Shown here: positions 17,762 through 25,961 of the stretch, piece after piece
Layout: each line of letters opens with the position of its first letter
How positions within the stretch are numbered: the stretch's first letter is position 1
Source of the DNA: Pararhizobium sp.
GTDB taxonomy: Bacteria; Pseudomonadota; Alphaproteobacteria; Rhizobiales; Rhizobiaceae
DNA: 64,000 nt
Assembly (NCBI GenBank): GCA_030655075.1
Contig: JAURWE010000130.1
Location: forward strand, 1-64,000
Direction of reading: 5' to 3'
The notes under the pieces: generated by a model
The model's database searches: none
Seen by the model: the letters and a program-made list of their open reading frames with translations, nothing else
Told to the model about the DNA's origin: nothing
Translations under genes and position numbers: made by a program

Positions 17762-17812
17762 TGTGTCTTTGTGCGGAATGTGTCTTTGTGCGTGATGTGT
17801 CTTTGTGCGTGA
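17762..17812. repeat. Three tandem 17-bp repeats in the metG leader
   Basis: Three adjacent copies of a 17-bp unit: TGTGTCTTTGTGCGGAA (17762-17778), TGTGTCTTTGTGCGTGA (17779-17795) and the same again (17796-17812). The start of a fourth (TGT) follows. They lie 15 bases upstream of the metG start codon, in the presumed 5' leader. Confidence 0.9.
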
Positions 17813-17852
17813 TGTCCACGAGCTAATATCGTATCGCCACAGGAGAAGAAAC

Positions 17853-17870
17853 ACTCTAGATTTGTAGAGT
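17853..17870 (-). terminator. Weak hairpin after holB
   Basis: On the minus strand ACTCTA (17870-17865) and TAGAGT (17858-17853) form a 6-bp stem with a 6-base loop, followed by GTTTCTTCT. It begins 7 bases after the holB stop. It may be a weak terminator between holB and metG. Confidence 0.4.
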
Positions 17871-17876
17871 TCCGAT

Positions 17877-18908
17877 TTATGACGCCGCCTTGACGTCATC
17901 GAGAATGCTGAGCACGGTCTGCTTGCGGTCGAGATTGTAGGCCTGTGCCGTCGTCATGCGCTCGGAAATCACCGAGGAGAGCTGGGCAAAGCGCTCGGCG
18001 CGCACGATGTCGCCCTTGATAGCCGAACCCCGCGCCTGGCGCATCAGGTGTTCGCCGACATGGCCGGAGAAAAACCCGAACACCGTCTCGCTGTCCTTGG
18101 CCGACAGCGCATCGGCGAGCTTGTGCATGTCCTTGCGCACTGCCGGGCCGTCCTTCTCTAGAATGCTCTGAAACACCCGGACGATCTCCGCGCCGCCGTA
18201 ATTGATCAGCTTCAGGGCCTGCGACACGCTGCCGCCGGCAGCATCGATCACGTCAGTCATTCCGGACTGCGACAGGTCGAAGCCGAGGTTTGCCATGGCC
18301 TTGGTCATCGAGGGCAGATCGAGCGGCGTCAGCTTCAGCGCCAGGCAGCGCGACCGGATCGTCGGCAGCAGCCGGCCAGGCGCATGCGCCAGCACCAGGA
18401 ACAGCGCCCGTTTCGGAGGCTCCTCGAGGATCTTCAGAATTGCGTTGGCGGCATTGCGGTTGAGATCGTCGGCCGGATCGATGATGACGATCCGCCAGTT
18501 GCCTGTGCCGGAGGTCTGGGCAAAGAACTTGGTCGCCCGCCGCACTTCATCGATGGTGATGGCGGATTTGACCTTGCCGGTCTTCTCGTCGGTCGGACGG
18601 GTCAGATGCAGCAGATTGTGCGACGCGCCGGACGAAATCTGCCGGCTGACCATGCTGGCGGGATCGACGTCGGCAAGGCGAGCCGGTGCATCGCCCGGTT
18701 CCGGATGCGACAGGACATGATTTGCAAAGCGAAAGGCGAGCGTCGCCTTGCCGATACCCTCCGGGCCTTCGAGCAGGATGGCGTGATGCCCCTTGCCGGA
18801 CCTGTAGGTCGTCGCCAGGAACTCTTCGGCGGCCTCGTGGCCATAGAGATGCGGATTGTCGGAGGGCGCGATCGCACCATCGAGCACGCCGTATTTTTCC
18901 GTGCTCAT
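17877..18908 (-). CDS. holB: DNA polymerase III subunit delta'
   Basis: HolB is part of the clamp-loader complex. The 343-residue protein has an AAA+ core with a Walker A-like segment LLEGPEGIGKATLAFRFA, a sensor/Walker B region (GNWRIVIIDPADDLNRNAANAILKILEEPP) and the LRSRCL-like TIRSRCLALKLTPL. The usual SRC motif after sensor 1 is present. Its start overlaps the tmk stop by 4 bases (ATGA), an arrangement conserved in many bacteria. Confidence 0.93.
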   Translation of the reverse strand: MSTEKYGVLDGAIAPSDNPHLYGHEAAEEFLATTYRSGKGHHAILLEGPEGIGKATLAFRFANHVLSHPEPGDAPARLADVDPASMVSRQISSGASHNLLHLTRPTDEKTGKVKSAITIDEVRRATKFFAQTSGTGNWRIVIIDPADDLNRNAANAILKILEEPPKRALFLVLAHAPGRLLPTIRSRCLALKLTPLDLPSMTKAMANLGFDLSQSGMTDVIDAAGGSVSQALKLINYGGAEIVRVFQSILEKDGPAVRKDMHKLADALSAKDSETVFGFFSGHVGEHLMRQARGSAIKGDIVRAERFAQLSSVISERMTTAQAYNLDRKQTVLSILDDVKAAS

Positions 18909-19591
18909 TGTGCCGCTTCCGGATCCGCCACCCGCCGCGAAGCGTGCACCGGCAGAAGCGGCTCGACGATTTCAAGAACCCGGCCGGCAATGTCGGCGGA
19001 GGATTGGGTGGCATCGACGACGCGGCAGCGCATGGCGTCTGCGGCGGCTATATCGAGAAAGGCTTCGCGGCGCTTTTCGTGTGTGTCGAGTTCTTCGCGC
19101 TCGAACCGGTCGGGCGTTGAAGTGTTGGCCGCACCTCTGGCGCTGGCACGCTCCAGCCCGACGCTGGCCGGAAGGTCGAGCACGATGGTGCAATCCGGGC
19201 GCACGCCGTCGATGGCGATACGTTCGAGCGATTCGATGAAAACAGGATCGAGATTGCCGGTGACGCCCTGGTAGACCCGCGAGGAATCCATGAACCGGTC
19301 GCAGAGCACGATCGTGCCGGCTTTCAGGGCCGGGCGGATGATTTCTTCGACATGATCATTGCGCGCCGCCGCAAACAGCAGCGCCTCCATCCGCACGCCG
19401 AAGCGCTCCGCCGCCCCAGACAGCAGCACATGGCGCACGGCTTCGGCCCCCGGCGAGCCGCCGGGTTCGCGCGTCACGAGGACATTGAGGCCGCGCTGCG
19501 TCAGCGCGGTTTCCAGAAGGCGGATCTGGGTGGATTTGCCCGCCCCTTCGCCACCTTCGAATGTCACAAACAAACCGGTTCCTACCGACAC
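18905..19591 (-). CDS. tmk: Thymidylate kinase
   Basis: Tmk phosphorylates dTMP to dTDP. Motifs: P-loop FVTFEGGEGAGKST, TREPGG, the DRF segment LCDRFMDSSRVYQG, and a LID region rich in Arg (ASARGAANTSTPDRFERE). I prefer the GTG at 19591, giving 228 residues and an AGGA 8 bases upstream, because it starts just before the P-loop as in relatives; the frame stays open to a TTG at 19672 without a ribosome-binding site. Coupled to holB. Confidence 0.94.
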   Translation of the reverse strand: MSVGTGLFVTFEGGEGAGKSTQIRLLETALTQRGLNVLVTREPGGSPGAEAVRHVLLSGAAERFGVRMEALLFAAARNDHVEEIIRPALKAGTIVLCDRFMDSSRVYQGVTGNLDPVFIESLERIAIDGVRPDCTIVLDLPASVGLERASARGAANTSTPDRFEREELDTHEKRREAFLDIAAADAMRCRVVDATQSSADIAGRVLEIVEPLLPVHASRRVADPEAAQ

Positions 19592-19681
19592 TGTCCAATT
19601 CCTGATCGGCACGACTGTGCCCTCTGCTTTGTCTACGTTTAACGCATCTTGCCGGCAGATGGAAATCGTCAAGGGGGGTTG

Positions 19682-20842
19682 TCAGAGCCAGAAGAACAAC
19701 AATTCCTGCACGGCATCGAGCGCGCGGGCCGAAAGCGAGCCGACGCCGGCGGCCTCCGAGGCCTTGACCGGCACCTCGCGCAACAGGCGTTCGCCGCTCG
19801 AGATTTTCAACACGCCGATCGTCTGGCCGGCCGCCACCGGCGCCGTCAGCGGCCATTTGTAGATGACCCGCGCCGACAGCCGTTCGGGATTGTTGGTGGC
19901 GATGAAGACATCGACCGGCTCTGAGACCACGACCGGCAGTGACGAGCGGTCGCCGCCATAAACGCTGGCGTCACCAACCGCCTCACCGGCCTCAAACAGC
20001 TTCTTCTTCGAAAACGAGCTGTTGGCCCATTCGAGCACGCGCTTTGCCTCTTCCGTGCGCTCCTTGTCGCTGGTGAGCCCGCCCATCGCCAGGAGGATCT
20101 GTTTGCCGTCGCGCTTCATCGAGGTGACGATCGAGAACCCAGCCCCTTCGGCAAAGCCGCTCCCAAGCCCGTCGACGCCGATATTCAGCGCAATCAGCGG
20201 ATTGCGGTTGCGCTGCTTGATCTTGTTCCACTCGAATTCGGCTTCCGCGTAATATTTGAAATAGTCCGGATAGGTGGTTTCAATATGCCGGGCGAGCACC
20301 ACCAGATCGCGAAGCGAGATCCTGTTTTTCGGATCAGGAAGGCCGCTGGAATTGGCAAAGACGGCCGATCGCAGCCCGAGCACCTTCGCCCGTTTATTCA
20401 TTCGCTCGACAAAGGCCGGTTCCGTCCCCGAGAGACCTTCGGCCAGAATGATGCAGGCATCGTTGGCGCCCTGGACGGCGACGCCGCGGATCAGCGATTC
20501 GACCGAAACATCCGATTTCAGCGCCGCAAACATCGTCGCCGTGCCCGACGGTGCGCCGCCGGTCCGCCAGGCATATTCGGAAACCTTGAAGGCCGTATCG
20601 AGCCTGATCTCGCCCGTCTTCAACGCGTCGAACACAACTTCGAGCGTCATCAGCTTGATCAGCGATGCCGGCGCGATCGCGACGTTTTCATTCTTGGAGA
20701 ACAGAACAGCGTTGGTTTCGGCCTCGACCATGAACAGCTGCTGGGCTTTCGGCTCGAAGACGGCAGGCTGGTTCTGCGCATGCACGGGCACGGCGATCAG
20801 ACCGGCACATGCGATGGACAGCAGAAAACGGCAAAGGCGCAT
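19682..20842 (-). CDS. DacA-like D-alanyl-D-alanine carboxypeptidase family protein with divergent motifs
   Basis: 386 residues with a signal peptide (LLSIACAGLIAVPVHA), a peptidase S11 domain and a C-terminal beta domain with an amphipathic tail (ALDAVQELLFFWL), as in membrane-associated PBP5/6. The SxxK motif is intact (PASLIKLM, Ser60-Lys63). The other two active-site motifs deviate: where SxN is expected the sequence reads QGANDA (Gly125-Ala-Asn127), and where KTG is expected it reads DGLGSGFAEGAGF (Gly227-Ser-Gly229). It may have altered or no carboxypeptidase activity. It sits between rlpA and tmk; a GGAG ribosome-binding site supports ATG 20842. Confidence 0.85.
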   Translation of the reverse strand: MRLCRFLLSIACAGLIAVPVHAQNQPAVFEPKAQQLFMVEAETNAVLFSKNENVAIAPASLIKLMTLEVVFDALKTGEIRLDTAFKVSEYAWRTGGAPSGTATMFAALKSDVSVESLIRGVAVQGANDACIILAEGLSGTEPAFVERMNKRAKVLGLRSAVFANSSGLPDPKNRISLRDLVVLARHIETTYPDYFKYYAEAEFEWNKIKQRNRNPLIALNIGVDGLGSGFAEGAGFSIVTSMKRDGKQILLAMGGLTSDKERTEEAKRVLEWANSSFSKKKLFEAGEAVGDASVYGGDRSSLPVVVSEPVDVFIATNNPERLSARVIYKWPLTAPVAAGQTIGVLKISSGERLLREVPVKASEAAGVGSLSARALDAVQELLFFWL

Positions 20843-20903
20843 GGCGGGCTCCAGGATCAGCTGCTCCTATCAGGCACAGGCGATGGCCGCAATCGGAGCG
20901 CCC

Positions 20904-21932
20904 TTATTTCGCAGCCCTGTTGCGCTTGGCATAGGCGACGATGGCATCGCTGGTCAAAGGGCTTGGCTCGGCCAGAATGGCCTCGAACGCATCCTCGGCA
21001 TCGCTGACGCGCACCTGCGCATAGGCCGCCGCATAGCTGGCGCCGCCATTCGGCAGCATCAGCATGTTGGGCCGCTCGACCGGGAACGGACCGATCTGCG
21101 GCAGGGCGAAGACAGCGTCGATCGCCTGCAGGCCTGCGGACGTGGTCTCGACACCGGCCAGCGCCGTCACGGGAACACCCTGCCCCAGCACGGACTGCTC
21201 GACATCGGCCACCTGGCTTTCCTCAGGCAGCGCCATCGGTTCGTTCGAGGCGACCATCACGCCACTGGCGATCTGGCCTTCCGGCATGATCTGCGGAACG
21301 CGGGAGCCCTTGGTTGCATAGGACGCCATCAGATAGGGCATGTCATGACCGTCCATGCGGGCGCGACCGACATACTGCACACGCACGTTGGCCGTGCCCT
21401 TGCGCTTCATGTCGAGCAGCTCGGCCGTCTTCGACGACACGTCGATGATGCGGCCATGGGCATAAGGACCGCGGTCGTTGACGCGCACGATGACCGAACT
21501 GCCATTTTCCAGATTGGTGACGCGGGCATAGCTTGGCAGCGGAAAGGTCGGATGGGCAGCCGACAGGTGATAGCTGTCATAGACTTCGCCATTGGCCGTC
21601 AGGCGGCCGTGAAAGGCCGAGCCGTACCACGATGCCAGGCCCGACTTGTTGTAGCCGAAATCTTCCTTCGGCGTGTACCATTTGCCCTTGACCATATAGG
21701 GCTTGCCGACCTGATAGCGGCCGCCACCCTTGGGAACGCGCTTGCCGTTGGCCACACGCGGGCTGGCCTTCACACCATATTCGGATTCGGAGAAATATTC
21801 CTTGCTGCGCTGGGTCTTGCCGTTCTTCGGCGTATGCGTCGTGGTGCACGCCGCGATCATCGTGCAGAGAACCGGAACCGCAGCAAAACGCAGTCCTTTC
21901 CCGATCAGGCCCAGTGTGTGTCTGAATGTCAT
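20904..21932 (-). CDS. rlpA: RlpA-like septal lipoprotein / lytic transglycosylase family
   Basis: A 342-residue exported protein with a lipobox (MIAACTT, Cys after signal peptide), so probably an outer-membrane lipoprotein. The double-psi beta-barrel is clear: GLASWYGSAFHGRLTANGE, then RVTNLENGSSVIVRVNDRGPY and GRIIDVSSKTAELL. RlpA of Pseudomonas is a lytic transglycosylase on denuded glycans and carries a C-terminal SPOR domain; here the roughly 130-residue C-terminal part shows no SPOR pattern. ATG 21932 is preferred over a TTG at 21947. It precedes the DacA-like gene, so both act in cell-wall remodelling. Confidence 0.85.
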   Translation of the reverse strand: MTFRHTLGLIGKGLRFAAVPVLCTMIAACTTTHTPKNGKTQRSKEYFSESEYGVKASPRVANGKRVPKGGGRYQVGKPYMVKGKWYTPKEDFGYNKSGLASWYGSAFHGRLTANGEVYDSYHLSAAHPTFPLPSYARVTNLENGSSVIVRVNDRGPYAHGRIIDVSSKTAELLDMKRKGTANVRVQYVGRARMDGHDMPYLMASYATKGSRVPQIMPEGQIASGVMVASNEPMALPEESQVADVEQSVLGQGVPVTALAGVETTSAGLQAIDAVFALPQIGPFPVERPNMLMLPNGGASYAAAYAQVRVSDAEDAFEAILAEPSPLTSDAIVAYAKRNRAAK

Positions 21933-22286
21933 ATGTCCCACGCGCAAAGCTATAAAAGTACGGTTCGCTCCTGATCCGGAGGCCCCTCGAAACCGTGGCG
22001 TACAAGCCGTAACAATCGATTAATCATGACAACAACATGGCAAAAATACGAATGCCTGTACTGCACCTGCGAACGCTATTGGCTTTTATGGTTATCGAAG
22101 GGTTACTTGGCTGTGCCGTTGCGCCGCTGCAAAGACCGTGAACGGCTGGCAGCCCTCACCCTGCAACTGTTGACGCTGCAACGCGATCCGCTATAAAGCC
22201 GTCCCAGTGTTGATCGATAGTCCCGGCAGCAGGGCCAGAACCACCGCCTTGCCGAATATGGGACTATCCCTGGAAATCAACGCCCT
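21933..22286. other. Intergenic region between rlpA and tRNA-Ser
   Basis: About 350 bases without a credible gene. It contains the rlpA 5' region on the minus strand and, at its right end, the tRNA-Ser promoter described separately. No other structure was recognised. Confidence 0.5.
22170..22197 (+). promoter_or_regulatory. Probable promoter of tRNA-Ser
   Basis: TTGACG (22170-22175), a 16-base spacer and TATAAA (22192-22197) form a near-consensus sigma-70 promoter. Transcription would start about 80 bases before the tRNA. Confidence 0.6.
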
Positions 22287-22376
22287 GGAAGGGTGTCCGA
22301 GTGGTTTAAGGAACCGGTCTTGAAAACCGGCGTGCGGGAGACCGTACCGTGGGTTCGAATCCCACCTCTTCCGCCA
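22287..22376 (+). tRNA. tRNA-Ser (anticodon TGA)
   Basis: A 90-base class II tRNA. The acceptor stem GGAAGGG / CTCTTCC pairs with one G-T. The anticodon stem-loop CCGGTCTTGAAAACCGG holds TGA in its loop, and there is a long variable arm, the T-loop GGTTCGAATCC, discriminator G and an encoded CCA (22374-22376). It decodes UCN serine codons. Confidence 0.97.
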
Positions 22377-22578
22377 TCATATTTATTTGCTTACTATTAC
22401 TGAACAATGGCAGACCTTGCCTCTGCCGGCCAACACCTGCCTCGCGTTTTTTTCATCACGCACATCAACACAAATCCCTTCCCCCCACCCTGACTTCTGG
22501 TAAGGTCCGCGCAAGAACACACACCTATCCTGTCCTCAATTGCCGGGATGTGACACGGCACAAAAAGGGACAAATGAT

Positions 22579-22740
22579 ATGTCTGTAGAACTCGACTACT
22601 ATGCCGGGACCGAAGATTTCCCGCTCGCCCTGTACCTTCAGGACAATGATGCGGATGCGCTGACCGACATTCTCGTCGATGCGCTTGAAGATGCGCTGCG
22701 CATCCTCACCGATGAAACGGCTGGCGACACCGTCCACTAG
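22579..22740 (+). CDS. Small acidic protein of unknown function
   Basis: A 53-residue acidic peptide starting MSVELDYYAGTEDFPLALYL with a leucine/aspartate-rich C-terminal half (NDADALTDILVDALEDALRI). ATG 22579 follows AAAAAGGGA by about 9 bases, which decides against the longer in-frame start at 22540. No family was recognised. Confidence 0.5.
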   Translation: MSVELDYYAGTEDFPLALYLQDNDADALTDILVDALEDALRILTDETAGDTVH

Positions 22741-22774
22741 ACATCGGCTCGCCAAAACCTGACGCTCTGGCGGT

Positions 22775-23059
22775 TTAAGACCGGCTTGCCTCATGCATAT
22801 CGTCGCTGCTGTGCAGGTTCATCAGTTCGATCTGCACGGCATCCTGAAAATCCATGACATGGGCGGAAATGTCCTCCGGCGAGCAGCCGAGGACCTGGAG
22901 GCGTGTCGCCAGGCTCCTGCACTCCGTGCGCCAGTAGGTTTCGGCCTCCTTGCCCTGCTTGCCATCAAGGATTTCGGCGCAAAGCCGCACGGCACTTTTC
23001 CGCTTCGCGGCCGGGAACGGCACGACATTGCGGGACTCTGATTCCTGGGACCGGTTCAT
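22775..23059 (-). CDS. DUF6074 family protein
   Basis: A 94-residue soluble protein. The pattern NVVPFPAAKRKSAVRLCAEIL, followed by a Trp/Arg segment and a C-terminal FQDAVQIELMNL, matches the short DUF6074 proteins common in Rhizobiales, of unknown function. It is convergent with the small gene ending at 22740. Confidence 0.65.
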   Translation of the reverse strand: MNRSQESESRNVVPFPAAKRKSAVRLCAEILDGKQGKEAETYWRTECRSLATRLQVLGCSPEDISAHVMDFQDAVQIELMNLHSSDDMHEASRS

Positions 23060-23259
23060 ACGCTGAAGGACTTTCCGTGAGAGGGTGATTCCATGTTTAC
23101 GGTGCGCTGGTTAACGGTTCCTTGTGCCGGGGCATGGCCATGCGAATTTGCCAGCGACGGCTTTGACAGAGCTTGCGCCGGAACGAAGTTTGCAGGCCCG
23201 CGTTATGGCGCTAGATTAAGCCGGACATATTTGCTCCGGGCCGTCACGAAGGAAAACCG

Positions 23260-23526
23260 ATGAAACCGATATGGATTGCCGTGTGCCTGATCGCACTTGC
23301 CGGCTGCACGAGCGAGCCGCGCGAACTCAGGCCAATTCCGGGAAGCATCACCTATGGCGGCCAGCCGCGCACCAAGCTGCAGAAATCGCCGATCGGCAGC
23401 ATCGTCAGCAACCGCCTGACCGATGAATACGGCCGCAAGGCCGAGGAAACCTATGTCATCCAGCCGGACCGCTCGCTGAAACTGGTCAGACGGCGCGCGC
23501 TCGAGAACGAATTCTTCCCGGAGTGA
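23260..23526 (+). CDS. Small lipoprotein of unknown function
   Basis: 88 residues with a short signal peptide and lipobox LAGC (MKPIWIAVCLIALAGCTSEP). The mature part is basic and hydrophilic (PRTKLQKSPIGSIVSNRLTDEYGRKAEETYVI). A possible promoter TTGCAG-N16-TAGATT lies about 40 bases upstream, and AAGGAAA precedes the start. No family was recognised; similar small rhizobial lipoproteins are common. Confidence 0.65.
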   Translation: MKPIWIAVCLIALAGCTSEPRELRPIPGSITYGGQPRTKLQKSPIGSIVSNRLTDEYGRKAEETYVIQPDRSLKLVRRRALENEFFPE

Positions 23527-23579
23527 TGCGTTAAGATTTTGTTAACCATTTTGAATCACAGTGGTGCCTGTCATCACAT

Positions 23580-23702
23580 TGACACAGAGAAGCATTAGTC
23601 CTGCGTTCACAGAACAATTCGTCTCCGCGGCCTGACTACGGATGTACTAGCAGATCATGTCGAGACGAGTTTAGGAAAGGTCGGGTCGCCCCGGCCTTTT
23701 TG
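23580..23702 (+). ncRNA. Candidate small RNA or long 3' UTR
   Basis: The interval 23527-23837 has no gene but ends a structured stretch with a strong terminator at 23676-23699, about 150 bases after the lipoprotein stop. A TTGACA-like box at 23579-23584 could be a -35 site for an independent transcript. The inverted pair CGTCTC (23619-23624) / GAGACG (23662-23667) could form a long stem before the terminator. No known RNA family was recognised; a long 3' UTR of the lipoprotein mRNA is the alternative. Confidence 0.3.
23676..23702 (+). terminator. Intrinsic terminator
   Basis: A 10-bp stem AAAGGTCGGG (23676-23685) / CCCGGCCTTT (23690-23699) with a TCGC loop and a T-run. It terminates either the candidate RNA or the lipoprotein gene at 23260-23526. 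Confidence 0.85.
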
Positions 23703-23837
23703 CTATGTTGGCCTGTCTCTGCAATCAACGCCGCCACCTCCACGAAACCGGTTTCGCCTCACGGCATCCTGAGTTAGCCTGATGCCGCAAGGATTCCCTG
23801 TCGCAATGGTTGTGATCCGGGATGTGGAGTTCGTTCG

Positions 23838-23999
23838 ATGACACGTTGGTTCCTGATGCTGCTTTCTGTGGTTTTCCTGTCCGGCTGCGGCGGCGGCATG
23901 GTCAAGGCGACCTCGGATCTGGACCGGGGTTTCGACAAACTCGGCTGCCTGTCGCGCGATTTCAAGGGAGATGCTCCTTGTACGCCGCAAGGCGGTTGA
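23838..23999 (+). CDS. 53-residue lipoprotein
   Basis: ATG 23838 opens a 53-residue frame: signal peptide with lipobox LSGC (MTRWFLMLLSVVFLSGCGGG), then a short mature part with two further cysteines (GCLSRDF, DAPCTP) and a glycine-rich end. It resembles small entericidin-like or envelope lipoproteins but cannot be assigned. It lies 70 bases upstream of the cation antiporter gene. Confidence 0.5.
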   Translation: MTRWFLMLLSVVFLSGCGGGMVKATSDLDRGFDKLGCLSRDFKGDAPCTPQGG

Positions 24000-24066
24000 A
24001 AAGCCTGTTCCGAATGTCTATTTGTGAACGATAACAACATTTTAGAAAAGAAGATAAGGACGCACA

Positions 24067-25917
24067 TTGCCTCACGAAACACCGTTGATCGCCACAATCG
24101 TCTCGGGTCTCGGCCTTGCCTTCATCTTTGGCCTCCTCGCCCAGAAATTCCGGTTGCCGACGATTGCGGGTTATCTGATGGCCGGCGTCTTCATCGGACC
24201 TTTCACCCCCGGCTTTGTCGCCGATCAGGGGCTCGCCAATGAGCTCGCCGAAATCGGCGTCATCCTGCTGATGTTCGGCGTCGGCCTGCATTTCTCTCTG
24301 AAAGATCTGCTTTCCGTACGCGCCACGGCCGTGCCCGGCGCTGTTGGGCAGATTGCCACGGCGACAATCTTTGGCATCCTTCTGGCGCTGGCCATGGGCT
24401 GGTCGGTCGGTGCCGGCATTGTTTTCGGTCTCGCGCTTTCGGTCGCCAGTACGGTCGTGCTGCTGCGTGCCCTGCAGGAGCGGCGGCTGGTCGAAACCGA
24501 AAAAGGCCGCATCGCCGTCGGCTGGCTGATCGTCGAAGATCTGGTCATGGTTCTGGCGCTGGTGGTTCTGCCGCCGCTGGCCGGCGTTCTCGGTGGCAAA
24601 ACGCCCGAAACCTCCGGATCGGTCCTGGCAGATCTCATCGGCGGCGACACGCTCTGGACGACGATTGCTGTCACCGGCATCAAGGTCGCCACCTTCGTCG
24701 CCCTCATGCTGATCGTCGGCCGCCGCGTCATCCCCTGGGTCCTGCACTATGTCGCCCATACCGGTTCGCGCGAACTGTTCCGCCTCGCCGTCTTGGCCAT
24801 CGCGCTCGGTGTCGCCTATGGCTCGGCAAAACTGTTCGGCGTCTCTTTCGCGCTCGGCGCCTTCTTCGCCGGCATGATCCTGGCCGAATCGGCGCTCAGC
24901 CAGCAGGCCGCCCGAGAAACCCTGCCGCTGCGGGACGCATTCGCCGTTCTGTTCTTCGTTTCTGTCGGCATGCTGTTCAATCCGAGCGTGCTCATCGAAA
25001 ACCCGCTGCCGATCCTGGCGACATTCTTCATCATCATCTTCATCAAGGGCGCCGTCGCCTACCTGATCGTCCGCGCCTTCGGCCATTCGCGCAGCGTCGG
25101 CATCACCATTGCCGCCAGCCTTGCCCAGATCGGCGAATTCTCGTTCATCCTCGTCGTGCTCGGTGTCGGGCTCGAAATCCTGCCGGTCATGGCGCAGGAT
25201 CTTGTCGTTTCGGGCGCGCTGCTCTCCATTCTGGTCAACCCGCTGCTGTTCATCCTGATGGACCGCTACGTCACCAAACAAGATGCAAAGACGGCGGCCG
25301 CTGACCAGGCGCAGGCCGATGCGGATGCCGAGGCCATCGAGACGGCACGGGTCGCCGAGGAAGAAGCCCTGGTGCCCTCGAAGCTCAGCGGCCATGCGGT
25401 GCTGGTCGGCTATGGCCGCGTCGGCAGCCGGGTCGGCGAAAGCCTGATCGCCGCCGGCATTCCGCTCTTGGTCATCGACGAGCGCTCGGAAGCGAGCGAC
25501 GTGCTGAGGGGCCGGGGCGTCGAGATCATCTCCGGCACGGCGGGTCAGCGTGGGCTTCTGGCCGCCGCCAATCTTCCGGCCGCGCGCTGGTTCATCTGTG
25601 CCATCCCGGATGCCTTTGAGGCGGGAACGCTGATCGAGGATGCCCGCAAGGCCAATCCGTCCATCACCATCCTGTCGCGCGCCCATTCCGATGCGGAGGT
25701 CGAACATCTGCAGCATCTCGGCGCCGATGTGATCATGATGGGCGAAAACGAGATCGCACGCGGCATGTCGGAATATATTCTCGACCGCAAGGAGCCGGCC
25801 CCGATCGACATGCCGCCGGTTGCCGAAACGCCGGAAAGCCTGCCCGGGGCATCAAGCGTTGAGACACCGGCAGAAGAAGGGCCGAACAAGTCTAGCTCGG
25901 ACTCGGCGCAGCTGTAG
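24067..25917 (+). CDS. CPA2-family cation:proton antiporter (YbaL/KefB-like)
   Basis: A 616-residue protein with an N-terminal Na+/H+ exchanger domain of about 12 membrane segments (IAGYLMAGVFIGPFTPGF, GVILLMFGVGLHFSL, ASLAQIGEFSFILVVLG) and a C-terminal TrkA-N/Rossmann domain (HAVLVGYGRVGSRVGESL). The arrangement is that of YbaL/KefB monovalent-cation:proton antiporters of the inner membrane, where the Rossmann domain senses nucleotides or thiols. The start is TTG 24067 with AAGGA 6 bases upstream. The tail after residue 570 is low-complexity and Pro/Ser-rich. Confidence 0.88.
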   Translation: MPHETPLIATIVSGLGLAFIFGLLAQKFRLPTIAGYLMAGVFIGPFTPGFVADQGLANELAEIGVILLMFGVGLHFSLKDLLSVRATAVPGAVGQIATATIFGILLALAMGWSVGAGIVFGLALSVASTVVLLRALQERRLVETEKGRIAVGWLIVEDLVMVLALVVLPPLAGVLGGKTPETSGSVLADLIGGDTLWTTIAVTGIKVATFVALMLIVGRRVIPWVLHYVAHTGSRELFRLAVLAIALGVAYGSAKLFGVSFALGAFFAGMILAESALSQQAARETLPLRDAFAVLFFVSVGMLFNPSVLIENPLPILATFFIIIFIKGAVAYLIVRAFGHSRSVGITIAASLAQIGEFSFILVVLGVGLEILPVMAQDLVVSGALLSILVNPLLFILMDRYVTKQDAKTAAADQAQADADAEAIETARVAEEEALVPSKLSGHAVLVGYGRVGSRVGESLIAAGIPLLVIDERSEASDVLRGRGVEIISGTAGQRGLLAAANLPAARWFICAIPDAFEAGTLIEDARKANPSITILSRAHSDAEVEHLQHLGADVIMMGENEIARGMSEYILDRKEPAPIDMPPVAETPESLPGASSVETPAEEGPNKSSSDSAQL

Positions 25918-25937
25918 GCGCGATAGCCTCACGGGCT

Positions 25938-25955
25938 GACCGGCGTATGCCGGTC
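25938..25955. terminator. Hairpin between convergent genes
   Basis: A 7-bp stem GACCGGC (25938-25944) / GCCGGTC (25949-25955) with loop GTAT lies in the 44-base gap between the converging antiporter and CNNM-like genes. There is no T-run. Confidence 0.4.
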
Positions 25956-25961
25956 GCCGTG

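Noticed and set aside
17762..17812. CRISPR array
   Set aside because: The 17-bp units are directly adjacent with no spacers, and there are no cas genes.
17748..17876. SAM or T-box riboswitch in the metG leader
   Set aside because: The leader is about 130 bases, half of it tandem repeat and a weak terminator. No aptamer core or T-box sequence is seen.
22287..22376. Genomic island at tRNA-Ser or tRNA-Lys
   Set aside because: No integrase, no duplicated tRNA 3' end and no change of gene type on either side.
23092..23262. Open frame of about 56 codons overlapping the start of the 88-residue lipoprotein gene
   Set aside because: No ribosome-binding site, unusual Trp/Cys-rich composition, and it covers the likely promoter of the lipoprotein gene.
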